From the NCBI GenBank assembly GCA_024684395.1, contig JAIKWY010000181.1, forward strand, positions 1 through 49,547: DNA of 49,547 bases, read 5' to 3'. The DNA comes from Oscillospiraceae bacterium (GTDB lineage Bacteria; Bacillota; Clostridia; Oscillospirales; Ruminococcaceae). Each line of letters opens with the position of its first letter. The first letter of the stretch is position 1. The position numbers and the translations under genes were made by a program. Below are positions 33,574 to 42,124 of the stretch, piece by piece. Below the pieces are notes generated by a model, which was given only the letters and a program-made list of their open reading frames with translations, did not search any database and was not told the DNA's origin.

Positions 33574-35427
33574 TCATCGTTTCTTGCCGTAGAAGCCTCC
33601 CTGCGGCGCTCCGCTCTTCACGAAGCCCGGAAGCGAGTGATCCGGCTTGCTGACCGGGGGCAGCGTGTACTTCGCCGACCAGGCAAAGCTCTTGCCGCCT
33701 TCGCCCATCTCACGGTTGGCTTTGAACCACTGGTGCGATGCTGCGGCGTTGTCGCCCTTGCCGCCGCCGATCGCCTTCGGGTAGCTGATCCGTCTGCCCT
33801 TGGCATAGTCATCATCGAGCGTGTGGACATTGAGGATCTTCAACAGATCCTGCACGCCCTTGTCGGCTTTATTGAACGGCATCTCCGCAAATGCGGCAGG
33901 ATCCGACATCTCGATCCGGTAGCCGTCACTGTCAAATCTGCGGATGCCGATCTCCTCCACGGTGATCTTCACATCGCCCAGACCGAGCGGCTTGCCGTGC
34001 CCGAGCTTGTACTGCATGGGGGAATCCGGCGTGTTCTCGCCGAGCGTGAGCGCCCAGACAAGCGCATGGAGCTGCTCGGGCGTGATGCGCTCGAAATAGA
34101 TCTCGAACCGGAACTGCGCACCCGGCTGGCAGAGCTCCATCGAGCTGTTGCGCTTGGTGCGATCCTTGGTGCTGTAGTCGGTTTCTTTCAGCTCGGGGGC
34201 ATGGAAGTAGAACTTTCTGCCGTTGAGAGCGACATCCACGAGCTTGCGGTAGGGGGCGTTCGTCTTGCGGTCATAGCCGGATGTCATGGATTCATAGGTC
34301 CAGTATAGGGCGGGCTGACCGGTCTTCGGGTCTTTCGGACGCACGGTGTAGAACTCGACCGAGGTCGTTTTGGGAGAGGCGAGCTCTTTGAGCGTGACGA
34401 GCGACGGGGTCATCCTGACCGTGCCGCTGACAGCGGAGGCATCCGTGAAGCGGAGCTGTCCGGCGAATGCGGCGATCTCCTTGCTCTGTGTCAGTGTCCC
34501 GAACAGGGCACATGCGGGGCAGAGCTGACCGTCCGAGCGCTTGGAGCAGGAACGGTGGGTGCCGAGCAGGTCGTCGAGCTTTTTGGCATAGACGGTTCTG
34601 CCGAGCTGGGACGGGCAGAGGTAGATATTGCTGTTGCCGAGCCCGTCCTTGACGGTCTCGTAAAACAGCGGGTACAGCTTGCCCTCCGGGTCGGTCTTTT
34701 TGATGGTGAGCTGTTCGATCAGCTTGGCGGCGATCTTGTCATTGCCGGCATTTTCCTTGTAGATGTCAATGTTCGCCAGATAGTCGCTGACGGCAGCGTC
34801 AAGCCGCTTGCAGGGGACTTCTGCGCCCTTGGTGAACACGTAGGTGAAGACATCGTTCGGATCGAGATGGAATTTCCGGGCGAGGTTCGGGTTTTTCCAT
34901 TTGCGGATGACCTCGTCCTTGCCGGGTTTCAGATCATAGGTGATGCGCTCCATCTCTGCCTGATAGAGATGCCATACGCCGTCCTTCTTTTGCAGGATGC
35001 CGGGGCGGCGGGGGGCTGTGTGTCTCGAAGACAGGATGTTGTTATTGTTGACGGACAGACAGCTGTTGCTGAGTGTCTCGAAGACGCTGCGGACTGCGCC
35101 GCGGAGCTGGCTGCCGGGGATGGCAGGCTCTCCGTTCAGACGGAAGAACGGAAAGCTCTTGTGCTTGATGCCGTCCTCCTGCATGTGCTCGGTATCCGGC
35201 AGTGCAAGGGGCGTTTTCACGCTCAGGAGACAGGAGATCTTGCCGGTCAGGTCGCCGTACCGGCGCTCCTGGCGCACAACGTCGCCGCCGAGCGCTGCGA
35301 AGGTATAGGGATTGATGAAGCTCATCCCGGTGTCTACCTCCCAGTTCTGATTCTGCTGCGGTCTTCCGCCGCCGGAGCTGCCCTGGGGGCGCCGCTGTCC
35401 GCCGCCATACCAGTTCTGATTTGCCAT
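33574..35427 (-). CDS. Type III-D Cas7 subunit with large insertion (TIGR03986-like RAMP)
   Basis: 617 residues. A Gly/Gln/Arg-rich start (7-28), then RAMP elements: FINPYTFAALGG (38-49), LNGEPAIPGSQLRGAVRSVF (97-116, the GxPxIPGSxLRGxxR motif) and a late glycine loop YKLGHGKPLGLGDVKI. A long central insertion includes HRSCSKRSDGQLCPACALFG, a probable zinc site. This is the TIGR03986 family, equivalent to the Cas7-insertion subunit of III-Dv complexes. It is last in the five-gene operon, 4 bases after csx19. It should form part of the crRNA-bound backbone. Catalytic competence cannot be judged from sequence. Confidence 0.88.
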   Translation of the reverse strand: MANQNWYGGGQRRPQGSSGGGRPQQNQNWEVDTGMSFINPYTFAALGGDVVRQERRYGDLTGKISCLLSVKTPLALPDTEHMQEDGIKHKSFPFFRLNGEPAIPGSQLRGAVRSVFETLSNSCLSVNNNNILSSRHTAPRRPGILQKKDGVWHLYQAEMERITYDLKPGKDEVIRKWKNPNLARKFHLDPNDVFTYVFTKGAEVPCKRLDAAVSDYLANIDIYKENAGNDKIAAKLIEQLTIKKTDPEGKLYPLFYETVKDGLGNSNIYLCPSQLGRTVYAKKLDDLLGTHRSCSKRSDGQLCPACALFGTLTQSKEIAAFAGQLRFTDASAVSGTVRMTPSLVTLKELASPKTTSVEFYTVRPKDPKTGQPALYWTYESMTSGYDRKTNAPYRKLVDVALNGRKFYFHAPELKETDYSTKDRTKRNSSMELCQPGAQFRFEIYFERITPEQLHALVWALTLGENTPDSPMQYKLGHGKPLGLGDVKITVEEIGIRRFDSDGYRIEMSDPAAFAEMPFNKADKGVQDLLKILNVHTLDDDYAKGRRISYPKAIGGGKGDNAAASHQWFKANREMGEGGKSFAWSAKYTLPPVSKPDHSLPGFVKSGAPQGGFYGKKR

Positions 35428-35431
35428 CGCC

Positions 35432-35938
35432 TTACACTCCCTTCCTGAATCCGACCAGACGGAAGTCTGTCACCTGCACGATGCCGTCTTCGTCATAGTC
35501 GAGATAATTCCGCAGCTGCACGGTTTCGAGCCCTTCTTCCGGCAGTGTGTAATGTCCGCCGCCGGTGGTGGTATAGGCTGTGCCCTGCGTTTCCTTTTTG
35601 TCGATGTCGAGGCAGTGGCTCTCATCGAATATGCGGTTCTCATACTTGCCCAGGAAGGCATCCGGTTCGCCGGCGAGCGCTGTCCTGAACGCTTCATCAT
35701 CAATGACACGCCAGAGGAAGGCGTCACCGCTGCGGCGGGCACGGAACTCCCGCTCCTCGCAGAAGATGCGCACCTCCTGCAAATGCGCCAGATCGCTGCC
35801 GTCAAACTGCCCTGCACAGGCAAAACGGTTCGTCCAGACGGCATAGGCATTTGTCCTGTCCGACTGATACTCTGCGATGCACTGCATCAGCTCCGCTTCC
35901 GGCACGGTGCCGTGTGCGGTAATATATTCCTTGCTCAT
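35432..35938 (-). CDS. csx19: Type III-D accessory protein Csx19 (TIGR03984-like)
   Basis: 168 residues from the ATG at 35938 (GGAGGTG just upstream, overlapping the end of the Cas7 gene; an earlier ATG at 35965 is less likely). Features include RTNAYAVWTNRFACAGQFD, LQEVRIFCEEREFRARRSGDAFLWRVIDD and a C-terminal YLDYDEDGIVQVTDFRLVGFR. Csx19 proteins are found only with type III-D effectors and are structural parts of the III-Dv complex. The assignment rests on family resemblance plus its expected place between the two Cas7 genes. Confidence 0.85.
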   Translation of the reverse strand: MSKEYITAHGTVPEAELMQCIAEYQSDRTNAYAVWTNRFACAGQFDGSDLAHLQEVRIFCEEREFRARRSGDAFLWRVIDDEAFRTALAGEPDAFLGKYENRIFDESHCLDIDKKETQGTAYTTTGGGHYTLPEEGLETVQLRNYLDYDEDGIVQVTDFRLVGFRKGV

Positions 35939-35939
35939 A

Positions 35940-37178
35940 TCACACCTCCAGAAGCGCTGCGACATGCTCGGGGGCGAGCATGTTCGTCCGATCCTCGCCG
36001 TTGACCGTGATCTGCTCGATGGAGAAGATCCCTCTGCCGACCGATGTCAGACCGCCGAGCGCCAGAAAACCGTTATGCAGATCGAGGAGCACTGCGCTGA
36101 GTGCGGTGCGCTCTGCGGCGGACGGGGCATCGCCGTTGGCATCCGGCAGGAGCGTGATCGTCAGACCGGTCTCGCCGCTGTAGCAGGTGCTCTCGGTGTA
36201 GAGGGCGGTGTCCTTGGTCGCACTGCTGAAACGGTCGATGGAGTTCCGGGTCATCTCCTTGCAGGTGGCGCCGGTGATCTGCGACTCCGAGAAGCAGATG
36301 CGGGAACGCTGGGTCTCCTGCGTTCTTTCCTTTACATAGCCGAACAGTGCATCGGTCTGCGATTCATCCGTGAACAGCCGGAACCGCTCCCGGAATGCGC
36401 CTGCCCACGAGGTGCCGGGGATGACGGGGGTGCCGTTCTGCATGGTCATCTGCTTGAAATCCGGCAGGGGATGGCTGAGGTCGGGGGCGACATCGGTGGA
36501 GTAGGTGCGGATGGAAAGCCCGCTCTGCTGGCGGAGCTTCAGGTCGATGCGCAGGCAGTTCTGCGGGATGGTATCGACGGACAGGGGCACAGCGTTCTCC
36601 CAGCAGGCGTCATGCATCAGGTCGAAGCCGAGCCATGCATCGAGCCCGGCGGGATCCTCCAGCGCAAAGCTGATCCGGCGGACATCGGTGATCTCGGTCA
36701 CGCCATAGCCACGGGAGGTCTTGTGACCGAACCGCAGAACGCCGCTCTGCATCGCACACAGGAGCTCTTCGACGGCTTCGGTATACTGCGAATGGAACTG
36801 ATCCAGTTCGAGATAGGTGACGAAAACAGCACCGCTCTCGATGACTTCCATGTCGAATTTTGCGCCCTTGGCAGCGACCTTGTCTTTCAGCTTGACGCTG
36901 TCACGGATGTTGTCGGAGCAGGCACCGGTCAGCTCGGCATCGTAGAAGATGAGCGCACTGGGCGTGGTCTCGCCCTTGATGGTGCCGAAGAGCTCATTCC
37001 GGAGCGCCGGCTTTTTGTCATAGTAATGCCGGAACACGCCGGCGATGGAGGAGGCGGGGATGTAGGGTCTGCCGTTCTTGCGGCGGATCACGTCGTGGTC
37101 GGACTTGCGGTCCTCGCCGCTTCCGACAGAGATCGACGAGGCTGCACGGAATGTGATCCTGTAGTAGATGTGGTTCAT
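35940..37178 (-). CDS. Two-domain Cas7 (Csm3-like RAMP duplication, Cas7-2x)
   Basis: 412 residues made of two Csm3-like RAMP domains. Domain 1 (1 to about 200): SSISVGSGEDRKSDHDVIRR with Asp27/Asp29 near the expected RNA-cleaving Asp, GRPYIPASSIAGVFR (36-50), and glycine loop RFGHKTSRGYG. Domain 2 (about 205-400): YSTDVAPDLSHPL, GTPVIPGTSWAGAFR, and GGLTSVGRGIF loop. In III-Dv complexes the Cas7-2x subunit supplies target-RNA cleavage sites, and acidic residues are present at both expected positions. It overlaps the upstream fused gene by 4 bases (ATGA) and has AAAGGAGGAG. Confidence 0.9.
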   Translation of the reverse strand: MNHIYYRITFRAASSISVGSGEDRKSDHDVIRRKNGRPYIPASSIAGVFRHYYDKKPALRNELFGTIKGETTPSALIFYDAELTGACSDNIRDSVKLKDKVAAKGAKFDMEVIESGAVFVTYLELDQFHSQYTEAVEELLCAMQSGVLRFGHKTSRGYGVTEITDVRRISFALEDPAGLDAWLGFDLMHDACWENAVPLSVDTIPQNCLRIDLKLRQQSGLSIRTYSTDVAPDLSHPLPDFKQMTMQNGTPVIPGTSWAGAFRERFRLFTDESQTDALFGYVKERTQETQRSRICFSESQITGATCKEMTRNSIDRFSSATKDTALYTESTCYSGETGLTITLLPDANGDAPSAAERTALSAVLLDLHNGFLALGGLTSVGRGIFSIEQITVNGEDRTNMLAPEHVAALLEV

Positions 37179-39142
37179 GCCTGCTCCTCCTTTCTGGAAT
37201 CCTCACGCTTCTTGCGGTATTTCAGCACGGTCATGATCGTCAGCAGATAGTCCTTCTGCTGCGCCCATGTCTCGTAGGTCTCGGGCTCGGATCGTTTGAG
37301 CAGATCCAGTGCGACGGCTTTCTTGGTCTTGGACTTGATGCTGTCGATGCGGGTGCCGAGGTCGCTGCGGTCGGACGACTGCTTGATCATCAGCGTCACT
37401 CTGCCGATGAAGGCGGCTGTCCATTTGCCGAGCTGCTTTGCATAGTCCCTGGCAAAATCAACGGCTGCACGCTTGCGGTCATCCGCCTTGTCGAGCTCCG
37501 AGAAGAAGCGCCGGATGGCAGCGTCCTCGGCTGTCGCAGGCTGGGGGGCGGACAGGACGTTCTGCGTGCTGTCCAGGAGCTTGTCTGCCGGGAAGATCCT
37601 GACCTGTCCGAGTCCGGCATTCTGCTGCTCGCCGATGTACATGACCTCGGGCAGTGTGCGGGCGGACTCTTCCTTCACGATCAGGATGCTGCCTGCTGCG
37701 ATGGCACGGATGTGCGCCTTCTGCAAGCCGGTCACGGTCAGGAAGCCCTTGAGGACGGTGTATTTCAGGGTGCTGTAGGGGTCGATCTCACCGGTGATGC
37801 CGAGCGCCTTGCAGAGGGCTGCGGCGGTGACATCATAGTTGCCGTATTCGTCCGTCAGGATGACATCCGAGGTGAGGGCATAGACCGTGTAGTGTCCTGC
37901 GGGGATCTGCACCTCGCCGGTCTGTTCCTCTCCGAGATGCACGGCGACAAGACTGCACTGGGAATACTGCGCCGTCTTGCTCCGTCCGAAGCGGAGCGGG
38001 GATGTCCGGAGCAGCTCTGTCAGAATGCGCATCTGTGCGCCGGGTGCCGAGATCGTGCCACGGAGGAGCTGCCCCTCTGTCAGGCAGTTCTGGGTGTAGA
38101 GACCGCCGTCGCCGTCATGGTCACAGGCATTGTGATAGACACGCTGGCGGCTGGCATTGCGGACTTCGAGCTGCTTGCTGACATAGCCGGTCTTGATGGG
38201 CTTGAGGATCCTGCCCTCGTGCTTCTCTTTTTCGAGCATGTTGAGCGTCTCGCCGGCATCCTTCGGATCCTTGGACTTGCCGAGATACTGCGGGACGGGG
38301 ATGTATAGCTCCAGGGCGTCATTTGTGATATTCAGGTCGGAGAAGCGGACATCGCTGTTCAGGAACAATGCTTCAAAGGCGGCATCGGCGGGGTGCGTTT
38401 TCAGGTAGGCACCTGCGAGCACGCCGATGACCTGCTGTCCGCTGACATGATCCTGTGTTTCGTCCGGTGCCTTGCCGGGGAGCATCAGCGGCTCCTCGAG
38501 ACGGACGGCATAGGTCAGGGTGTAGCGCTTTGTATCATCAAGGCTCTCCGCTGCGGGGGCGCTGCCTGCTGCTTCGGCTTCCCGGAGGGTGCATGTCACG
38601 GCACCGAAGCCACGGTTCCGCTTGTAGCCGATGTGGCGGAGCGCCTTGCAGATGCGTTTCAGCTCCGGGACATATGCTTCGCCGATCTCCACATCTGCCA
38701 CAAAGCGGAGCGGCTCCGGATCCTCGGCGCTGCTCCACGGGGCGGCGGCGCTGACGGCACGAATGAAGCGCAGCGTGTTTTCCTTGACGGCGCTGTTTTC
38801 ATCGAGTGCCGTGGCGGCGATGGTATCGGCAAACAGCTCCGTGACCTGCTGGGGCGGGAGCTCCTTTGCTGCCGTCAGGACGGCATCATAGCAGGAGAGC
38901 TTTGCGTTGCTGATGTGCAGAGAGCCGGGGGCGGCTGCACCTCTCGTGCCGAAGATCGCTGCGATCTGGGCGGAGCCGATGTAGCTTGCCGCCTGTTTCA
39001 GACAGCCCTTGATCCGGCGTGCCGGAAGGTAGGGGATGCCGTGCTGATCGGTCACGATGTCGGTATCAATGACGGAGGCAAAGCCGTCGCCGTCTGCTGC
39101 ACAGAGTGCAGACTGTAATGTGATAACGAGCTGATACATCAT
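37175..39142 (-). CDS. csx10: Csx10-type fused subunit (probable Cas7-Cas5-Cas11 fusion)
   Basis: 655 residues, about twice a single RAMP. Domain 1 (1 to about 190): ASVIDTDIVTDQHGIPYLPARRIKGCLKQ with Asp26/Asp28, and glycine loop HIGYKRNRGFGAV; this is Cas7-like. Domain 2 (about 205-520): a Cas5/Csx10-like RAMP with LRTSPLRFGRSKTAQYS and glycine loop EQQNAGLGQVRIF. The last about 125 residues (AAIRRFFSELDKADDRKRAAVDF ... LLTIMTVLKYRKK) are wholly helical and basic, as expected for a fused Cas11 small subunit. No separate small-subunit gene exists in the operon. It overlaps cas10 by 4 bases, with AAAGGAGG upstream. Confidence 0.88.
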   Translation of the reverse strand: MMYQLVITLQSALCAADGDGFASVIDTDIVTDQHGIPYLPARRIKGCLKQAASYIGSAQIAAIFGTRGAAAPGSLHISNAKLSCYDAVLTAAKELPPQQVTELFADTIAATALDENSAVKENTLRFIRAVSAAAPWSSAEDPEPLRFVADVEIGEAYVPELKRICKALRHIGYKRNRGFGAVTCTLREAEAAGSAPAAESLDDTKRYTLTYAVRLEEPLMLPGKAPDETQDHVSGQQVIGVLAGAYLKTHPADAAFEALFLNSDVRFSDLNITNDALELYIPVPQYLGKSKDPKDAGETLNMLEKEKHEGRILKPIKTGYVSKQLEVRNASRQRVYHNACDHDGDGGLYTQNCLTEGQLLRGTISAPGAQMRILTELLRTSPLRFGRSKTAQYSQCSLVAVHLGEEQTGEVQIPAGHYTVYALTSDVILTDEYGNYDVTAAALCKALGITGEIDPYSTLKYTVLKGFLTVTGLQKAHIRAIAAGSILIVKEESARTLPEVMYIGEQQNAGLGQVRIFPADKLLDSTQNVLSAPQPATAEDAAIRRFFSELDKADDRKRAAVDFARDYAKQLGKWTAAFIGRVTLMIKQSSDRSDLGTRIDSIKSKTKKAVALDLLKRSEPETYETWAQQKDYLLTIMTVLKYRKKREDSRKEEQA

Positions 39143-40599
39143 GCATCCTCCTTTTCTGCCCAGAGATCAAATACGATCGACGCATCATAGAGCTGCTCTT
39201 TCAGCCCGGGGGTCTGCGCTCTGACAAGACCCGTGAAGGCGCCGTCTGTGTCACGGCCGCAGATGCGCTCCAGCTCGAACTGATAGGCGCCGTCGCCACG
39301 GACGATGGTCTCACCGATCGACTTGACATTGCTTCTGCCGATGCAGCGCTTTCCGAGGATCTGCATCAGGTCACGGAAGGCTGCGAAATCCTCCACGGTG
39401 TACGGGCGGGCAGTGTAGCGCTGCTCCTGCTCCTCACGCAGGACATCGAGCTCGTTCGTGATGCCTGCATGACAATAGTGGAAGTCGATATAGCTGACCT
39501 CGCTGCCGCTGCTGCGGGTCTTCTTCTTGCCGGATTCACAGCACGCTTCTGCGATCTGATAGACATCGGCAAAGGGCGCATGGCTGTGGAAAATGGCGAT
39601 GCCTGCACAGGAGGCGTTCCGGATCCCCGGCACGAGCGGCTCGGTCTTGCCGAGGGCTTCAAAATATGCCTCTACGATGTCCGCTGCGTCCGATGCACGG
39701 CACACGAGCGTGATCTCGTCGCCGTCACTGATGATGCAGCGGTATTTGTGCGGCTTGCTCTTCGGCTTGCCGGCGTCACGTTCATTCAGCTTCGCCAGAC
39801 GCTCCTCGATCGCACGGAGCGGCGCATCGACAAAGCATTCCCTTGTGCGTACCGAAAAATCACGGAGGACCTTCACGGACTCTGTATAATCCGTCAGCCC
39901 TTCGGTACATTTCTTGATCTTGTTGCCCATGTCATTGCCATCAATATAGATGACGGCGAGCATACTGTCGGTGCCCTTGTCCTTGACAAGCTCATCGAGC
40001 CAGTCGGTGCTGCATTCCTGCTCATGCTTGGTATAATACCGCTGCTTTTTGAGGGATTCCATCGTCCATTCGCTCTTCTGGTCGAGCTTTTCACGGGAGC
40101 AGATGGGCAGATACGTCTGGCGGTCGATCATCGTGAACGGGAGCACATTGCACGGGGCGGAATAGGTGCCGAGATTCTTGGCGCGGGTCTTGGCACGGTA
40201 GAGCTCGGTGCGGTCTTTGCAGAAATCATCGGTCGTCTCTGTCCATGCAGCAATGACGCTGACAGAATACGTCCGCCGCAGCAGCATGTTCGAGAAAATG
40301 CGGTTGACCCGGACAAAGGTCTCCTTGTCCTTATACAGGACATAGAGATTGCCGCCACCCTCGTAGATCACAACGCCGTCATAGCCGGCTTGCTTGAATT
40401 CCTCCTTGACAAAGGGCTTGCCTGCTTTGAGATCCTCTTTCCAGCTGTTCAGGATGCGGATGCCGTGGCTTTCGACCTCGGTCAGCATCCAGCGGTACAC
40501 GCTGGCAAGGATCAGGGACGCTCCGCTGATCTCTCGGATGCGGTTTGTCCGGTAGATATACTCCTGCTTGCTTCGGCAGTCGTAAAGTGCTGTTATCAT
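39139..40599 (-). CDS. cas10: Type III Cas10, HD-less, with SDGDE in place of GGDD
   Basis: 486 residues from the ATG at 40599 (AAGGAGGTG 6 bases upstream; the frame is open back to 40671). No N-terminal HD nuclease domain: the protein starts directly with a palm-like domain (REISGASLI, YEGGGNLYVLY at 79-89). The second palm has YIDGNDMGNKI (Asp220, Asp223; metal site) and IISDGDEITLV (291-299), where GGDD is expected; Asp294 and Glu295 keep acidic metal ligands, closer to GGDEF. DNA cleavage by HD is therefore not expected. Cyclic oligoadenylate synthesis is uncertain. First gene of the operon. Confidence 0.92.
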   Translation of the reverse strand: MITALYDCRSKQEYIYRTNRIREISGASLILASVYRWMLTEVESHGIRILNSWKEDLKAGKPFVKEEFKQAGYDGVVIYEGGGNLYVLYKDKETFVRVNRIFSNMLLRRTYSVSVIAAWTETTDDFCKDRTELYRAKTRAKNLGTYSAPCNVLPFTMIDRQTYLPICSREKLDQKSEWTMESLKKQRYYTKHEQECSTDWLDELVKDKGTDSMLAVIYIDGNDMGNKIKKCTEGLTDYTESVKVLRDFSVRTRECFVDAPLRAIEERLAKLNERDAGKPKSKPHKYRCIISDGDEITLVCRASDAADIVEAYFEALGKTEPLVPGIRNASCAGIAIFHSHAPFADVYQIAEACCESGKKKTRSSGSEVSYIDFHYCHAGITNELDVLREEQEQRYTARPYTVEDFAAFRDLMQILGKRCIGRSNVKSIGETIVRGDGAYQFELERICGRDTDGAFTGLVRAQTPGLKEQLYDASIVFDLWAEKEDA

Positions 40600-40662
40600 G
40601 TCTGCACCTCCTTGTAGATCGACCGATCGTGAGACCGGACGTAGGCTCTCGCCTTTATCGCT

Positions 40663-40691
40663 ATTATACAACTGTATTGCTATACAGTCAA
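40663..40691 (-). promoter_or_regulatory. cas operon promoter with palindromic operator in the spacer
   Basis: Minus strand TTGACT (40691-40686), 17-base spacer, TATAAT (40668-40663). The spacer and the edge of the -35 are filled by a perfect inverted repeat ACTGTAT-TGCT-ATACAGT (40671-40688), an ideal site for a dimeric repressor. Confidence 0.92.
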
Positions 40692-40786
40692 TAATAATCA
40701 GTTGAATTCACGATGAATGGCAAGGCTTTGTAGCATGTGACAATTATGACAATTGCTTTTTGTCGATTTGGCTGCGCCGATGCAGA

Positions 40787-40814
40787 CAAAAAAGCACGCC
40801 CGGACAGGCGTGCT
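40787..40814 (-). terminator. Terminator of CRISPR array 2
   Basis: AGCACGCC (40793-40800) / GGCGTGCT (40807-40814), followed on the minus strand by TTTTTT. It lies 15 bases past the last repeat of array 2 in the direction of transcription. Confidence 0.9.
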
Positions 40815-40829
40815 CTCGTCAGGTATGCG

Positions 40830-40993
40830 GTTTCAAGCGCCTTGCGGCGTGGGTGGTGCAACACAAATGAAAAGAAAACATAAAGCATTTAGCTTCCAAT
40901 CGCCGCGAGGCGCGGGAGATGCATCTCAGAGAAAATAAGACTATAAACATGCGTTAGGGAGTTTCAATCGCCGTGAGGCGCGTGAGATGCATC
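40830..40993 (-). CRISPR. CRISPR array 2 (3 repeats, 2 spacers)
   Basis: 33-bp repeats at 40830-40862 (strongly diverged), 40893-40925 (some changes) and 40961-40993 (intact), with spacers of 30 and 35 bp. Same repeat family and orientation as array 1: leader on the right, decay toward the left, terminator beyond. It lies between the cas10 promoter and cas6. Confidence 0.92.
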
Positions 40994-41258
40994 AGCAAAA
41001 TCGCATCAAATATGCGTATCATATAACGTCGCTGCTGTGCATTCTGACAGCTGCCGCCGCTGCATCTGTTCTTAGTATAGCACAGCTTGCACAAAAAGTC
41101 AAGGGGTAATGCAGAATTTTTTGGAAACGGACGGCGCAGACCTCCTGAAAACATGACTATCATCGAAGAAAAAACAGGGGCGAAAATGCCGCTTTTCCCA
41201 TGCCTGCGACGGTGCGAACCGGGCGTGGGACGTTCTGAAATGTTACATTTTTATGAAC
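40994..41258 (-). promoter_or_regulatory. CRISPR leader 2 with promoter
   Basis: 265 bases homologous to leader 1. Minus-strand promoter TTGACT (41102-41097), 17-base spacer, TATACT (41079-41074). Confidence 0.92.
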
Positions 41259-41289
41259 ATCCGCATCCGTATCCATTGTATCCATCAAA

Positions 41290-41335
41290 GGGCATCTCTA
41301 AAAAGCCGCTGAATACTATGTTTTTAGAGGTGCCC
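41290..41335. mobile_element. Short MITE-like inverted-repeat element
   Basis: GGGCATCTCTAAAAA at one end and TTTTTAGAGGTGCCC at the other (one mismatch), 46 bp in all. Related to the 120-bp element at 12901-13020. It lies just downstream of cas6 and could also form its terminator hairpin. Confidence 0.6.
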
Positions 41336-41377
41336 GAAAAGCGCTCCTCTTCCACGGCTGCGGAGGAGGAGCTGTTT

Positions 41378-42097
41378 TTACAGGCTTTGCAGGAAGAAGC
41401 CGCCCATGCCCATGCCTGTCCTGCCGCCTGTCCCGCTGAATGCGGCGTAGAGCATGACCTTCCGGAGCAGGTCGGCGGCGGCTGGTTCCTCCGGGAGGGT
41501 GACATCGGCATAGCCAGCCATGCCGGGGATGGTCAGCCCGCTGATATGATACGGGTACTCCCGCAGCTCCCAGCTGCCGAAGCGGCATTTGCCGAAGGCG
41601 GCACGGAAGTCCTCCATGCTGATGGTCTCGTTCTCAAACTGCTCCATGCGGCGGAGCACGGAATGAAAATGCATCGGGAGATCCGGGAAGCCGGTCTCCT
41701 TTCCGGCACGTTTGAAGCCGGACGGGGTCAGGAACAGCATCCGGAAGCGCCGTCCCTGCACGGTCTCCAGCAGCGCCGGGAGGGTCGTCTGCATCTGCTC
41801 GCCGGGGGTCACGGGGAATCTTCCGACGCCGGGGATGGGGAACGTCCGGAGCCGCATCGCCGCTTCGATCATCACATCGCCCGCTTCACACAGCGAGGAG
41901 ATGCGTGCCGTGATCGTATGCCCGTCCGCATCGGGGACGCAGTACAGCGAGAACGGATGTGAGCCGGTCTGGTGGAAGCGCTCGGCATCGGCGGATGTGA
42001 CGTTGTGGAGCAGACAGCCGTGCAGCTTCACGGCGACCTCGGAACGGACTGCTTCGAGGTCGGGGATGGTGAAGGAAAAAGCGTATTGTCTGAGCAT
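41378..42097 (-). CDS. cas6: CRISPR endoribonuclease Cas6
   Basis: 239 residues with two RAMP-type halves. N-terminal RFHQTGSHPFSLY (about 40-52) has the likely catalytic His42 context seen in Cas6 (H followed by HPF/KPF). The C-terminal glycine-rich loop FSGTGGRTGMGMGGFF is the family signature. It cleaves the array transcript within the repeat, leaving the ATTGAAAC handle. The ATG follows AGGAGG. It is separated from the effector operon by array 2 and its leader but has the same orientation. Confidence 0.93.
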   Translation of the reverse strand: MLRQYAFSFTIPDLEAVRSEVAVKLHGCLLHNVTSADAERFHQTGSHPFSLYCVPDADGHTITARISSLCEAGDVMIEAAMRLRTFPIPGVGRFPVTPGEQMQTTLPALLETVQGRRFRMLFLTPSGFKRAGKETGFPDLPMHFHSVLRRMEQFENETISMEDFRAAFGKCRFGSWELREYPYHISGLTIPGMAGYADVTLPEEPAAADLLRKVMLYAAFSGTGGRTGMGMGGFFLQSL

Positions 42098-42124
42098 AGG
42101 TGCCTCCTGTGGCTTTGTGTGCGT

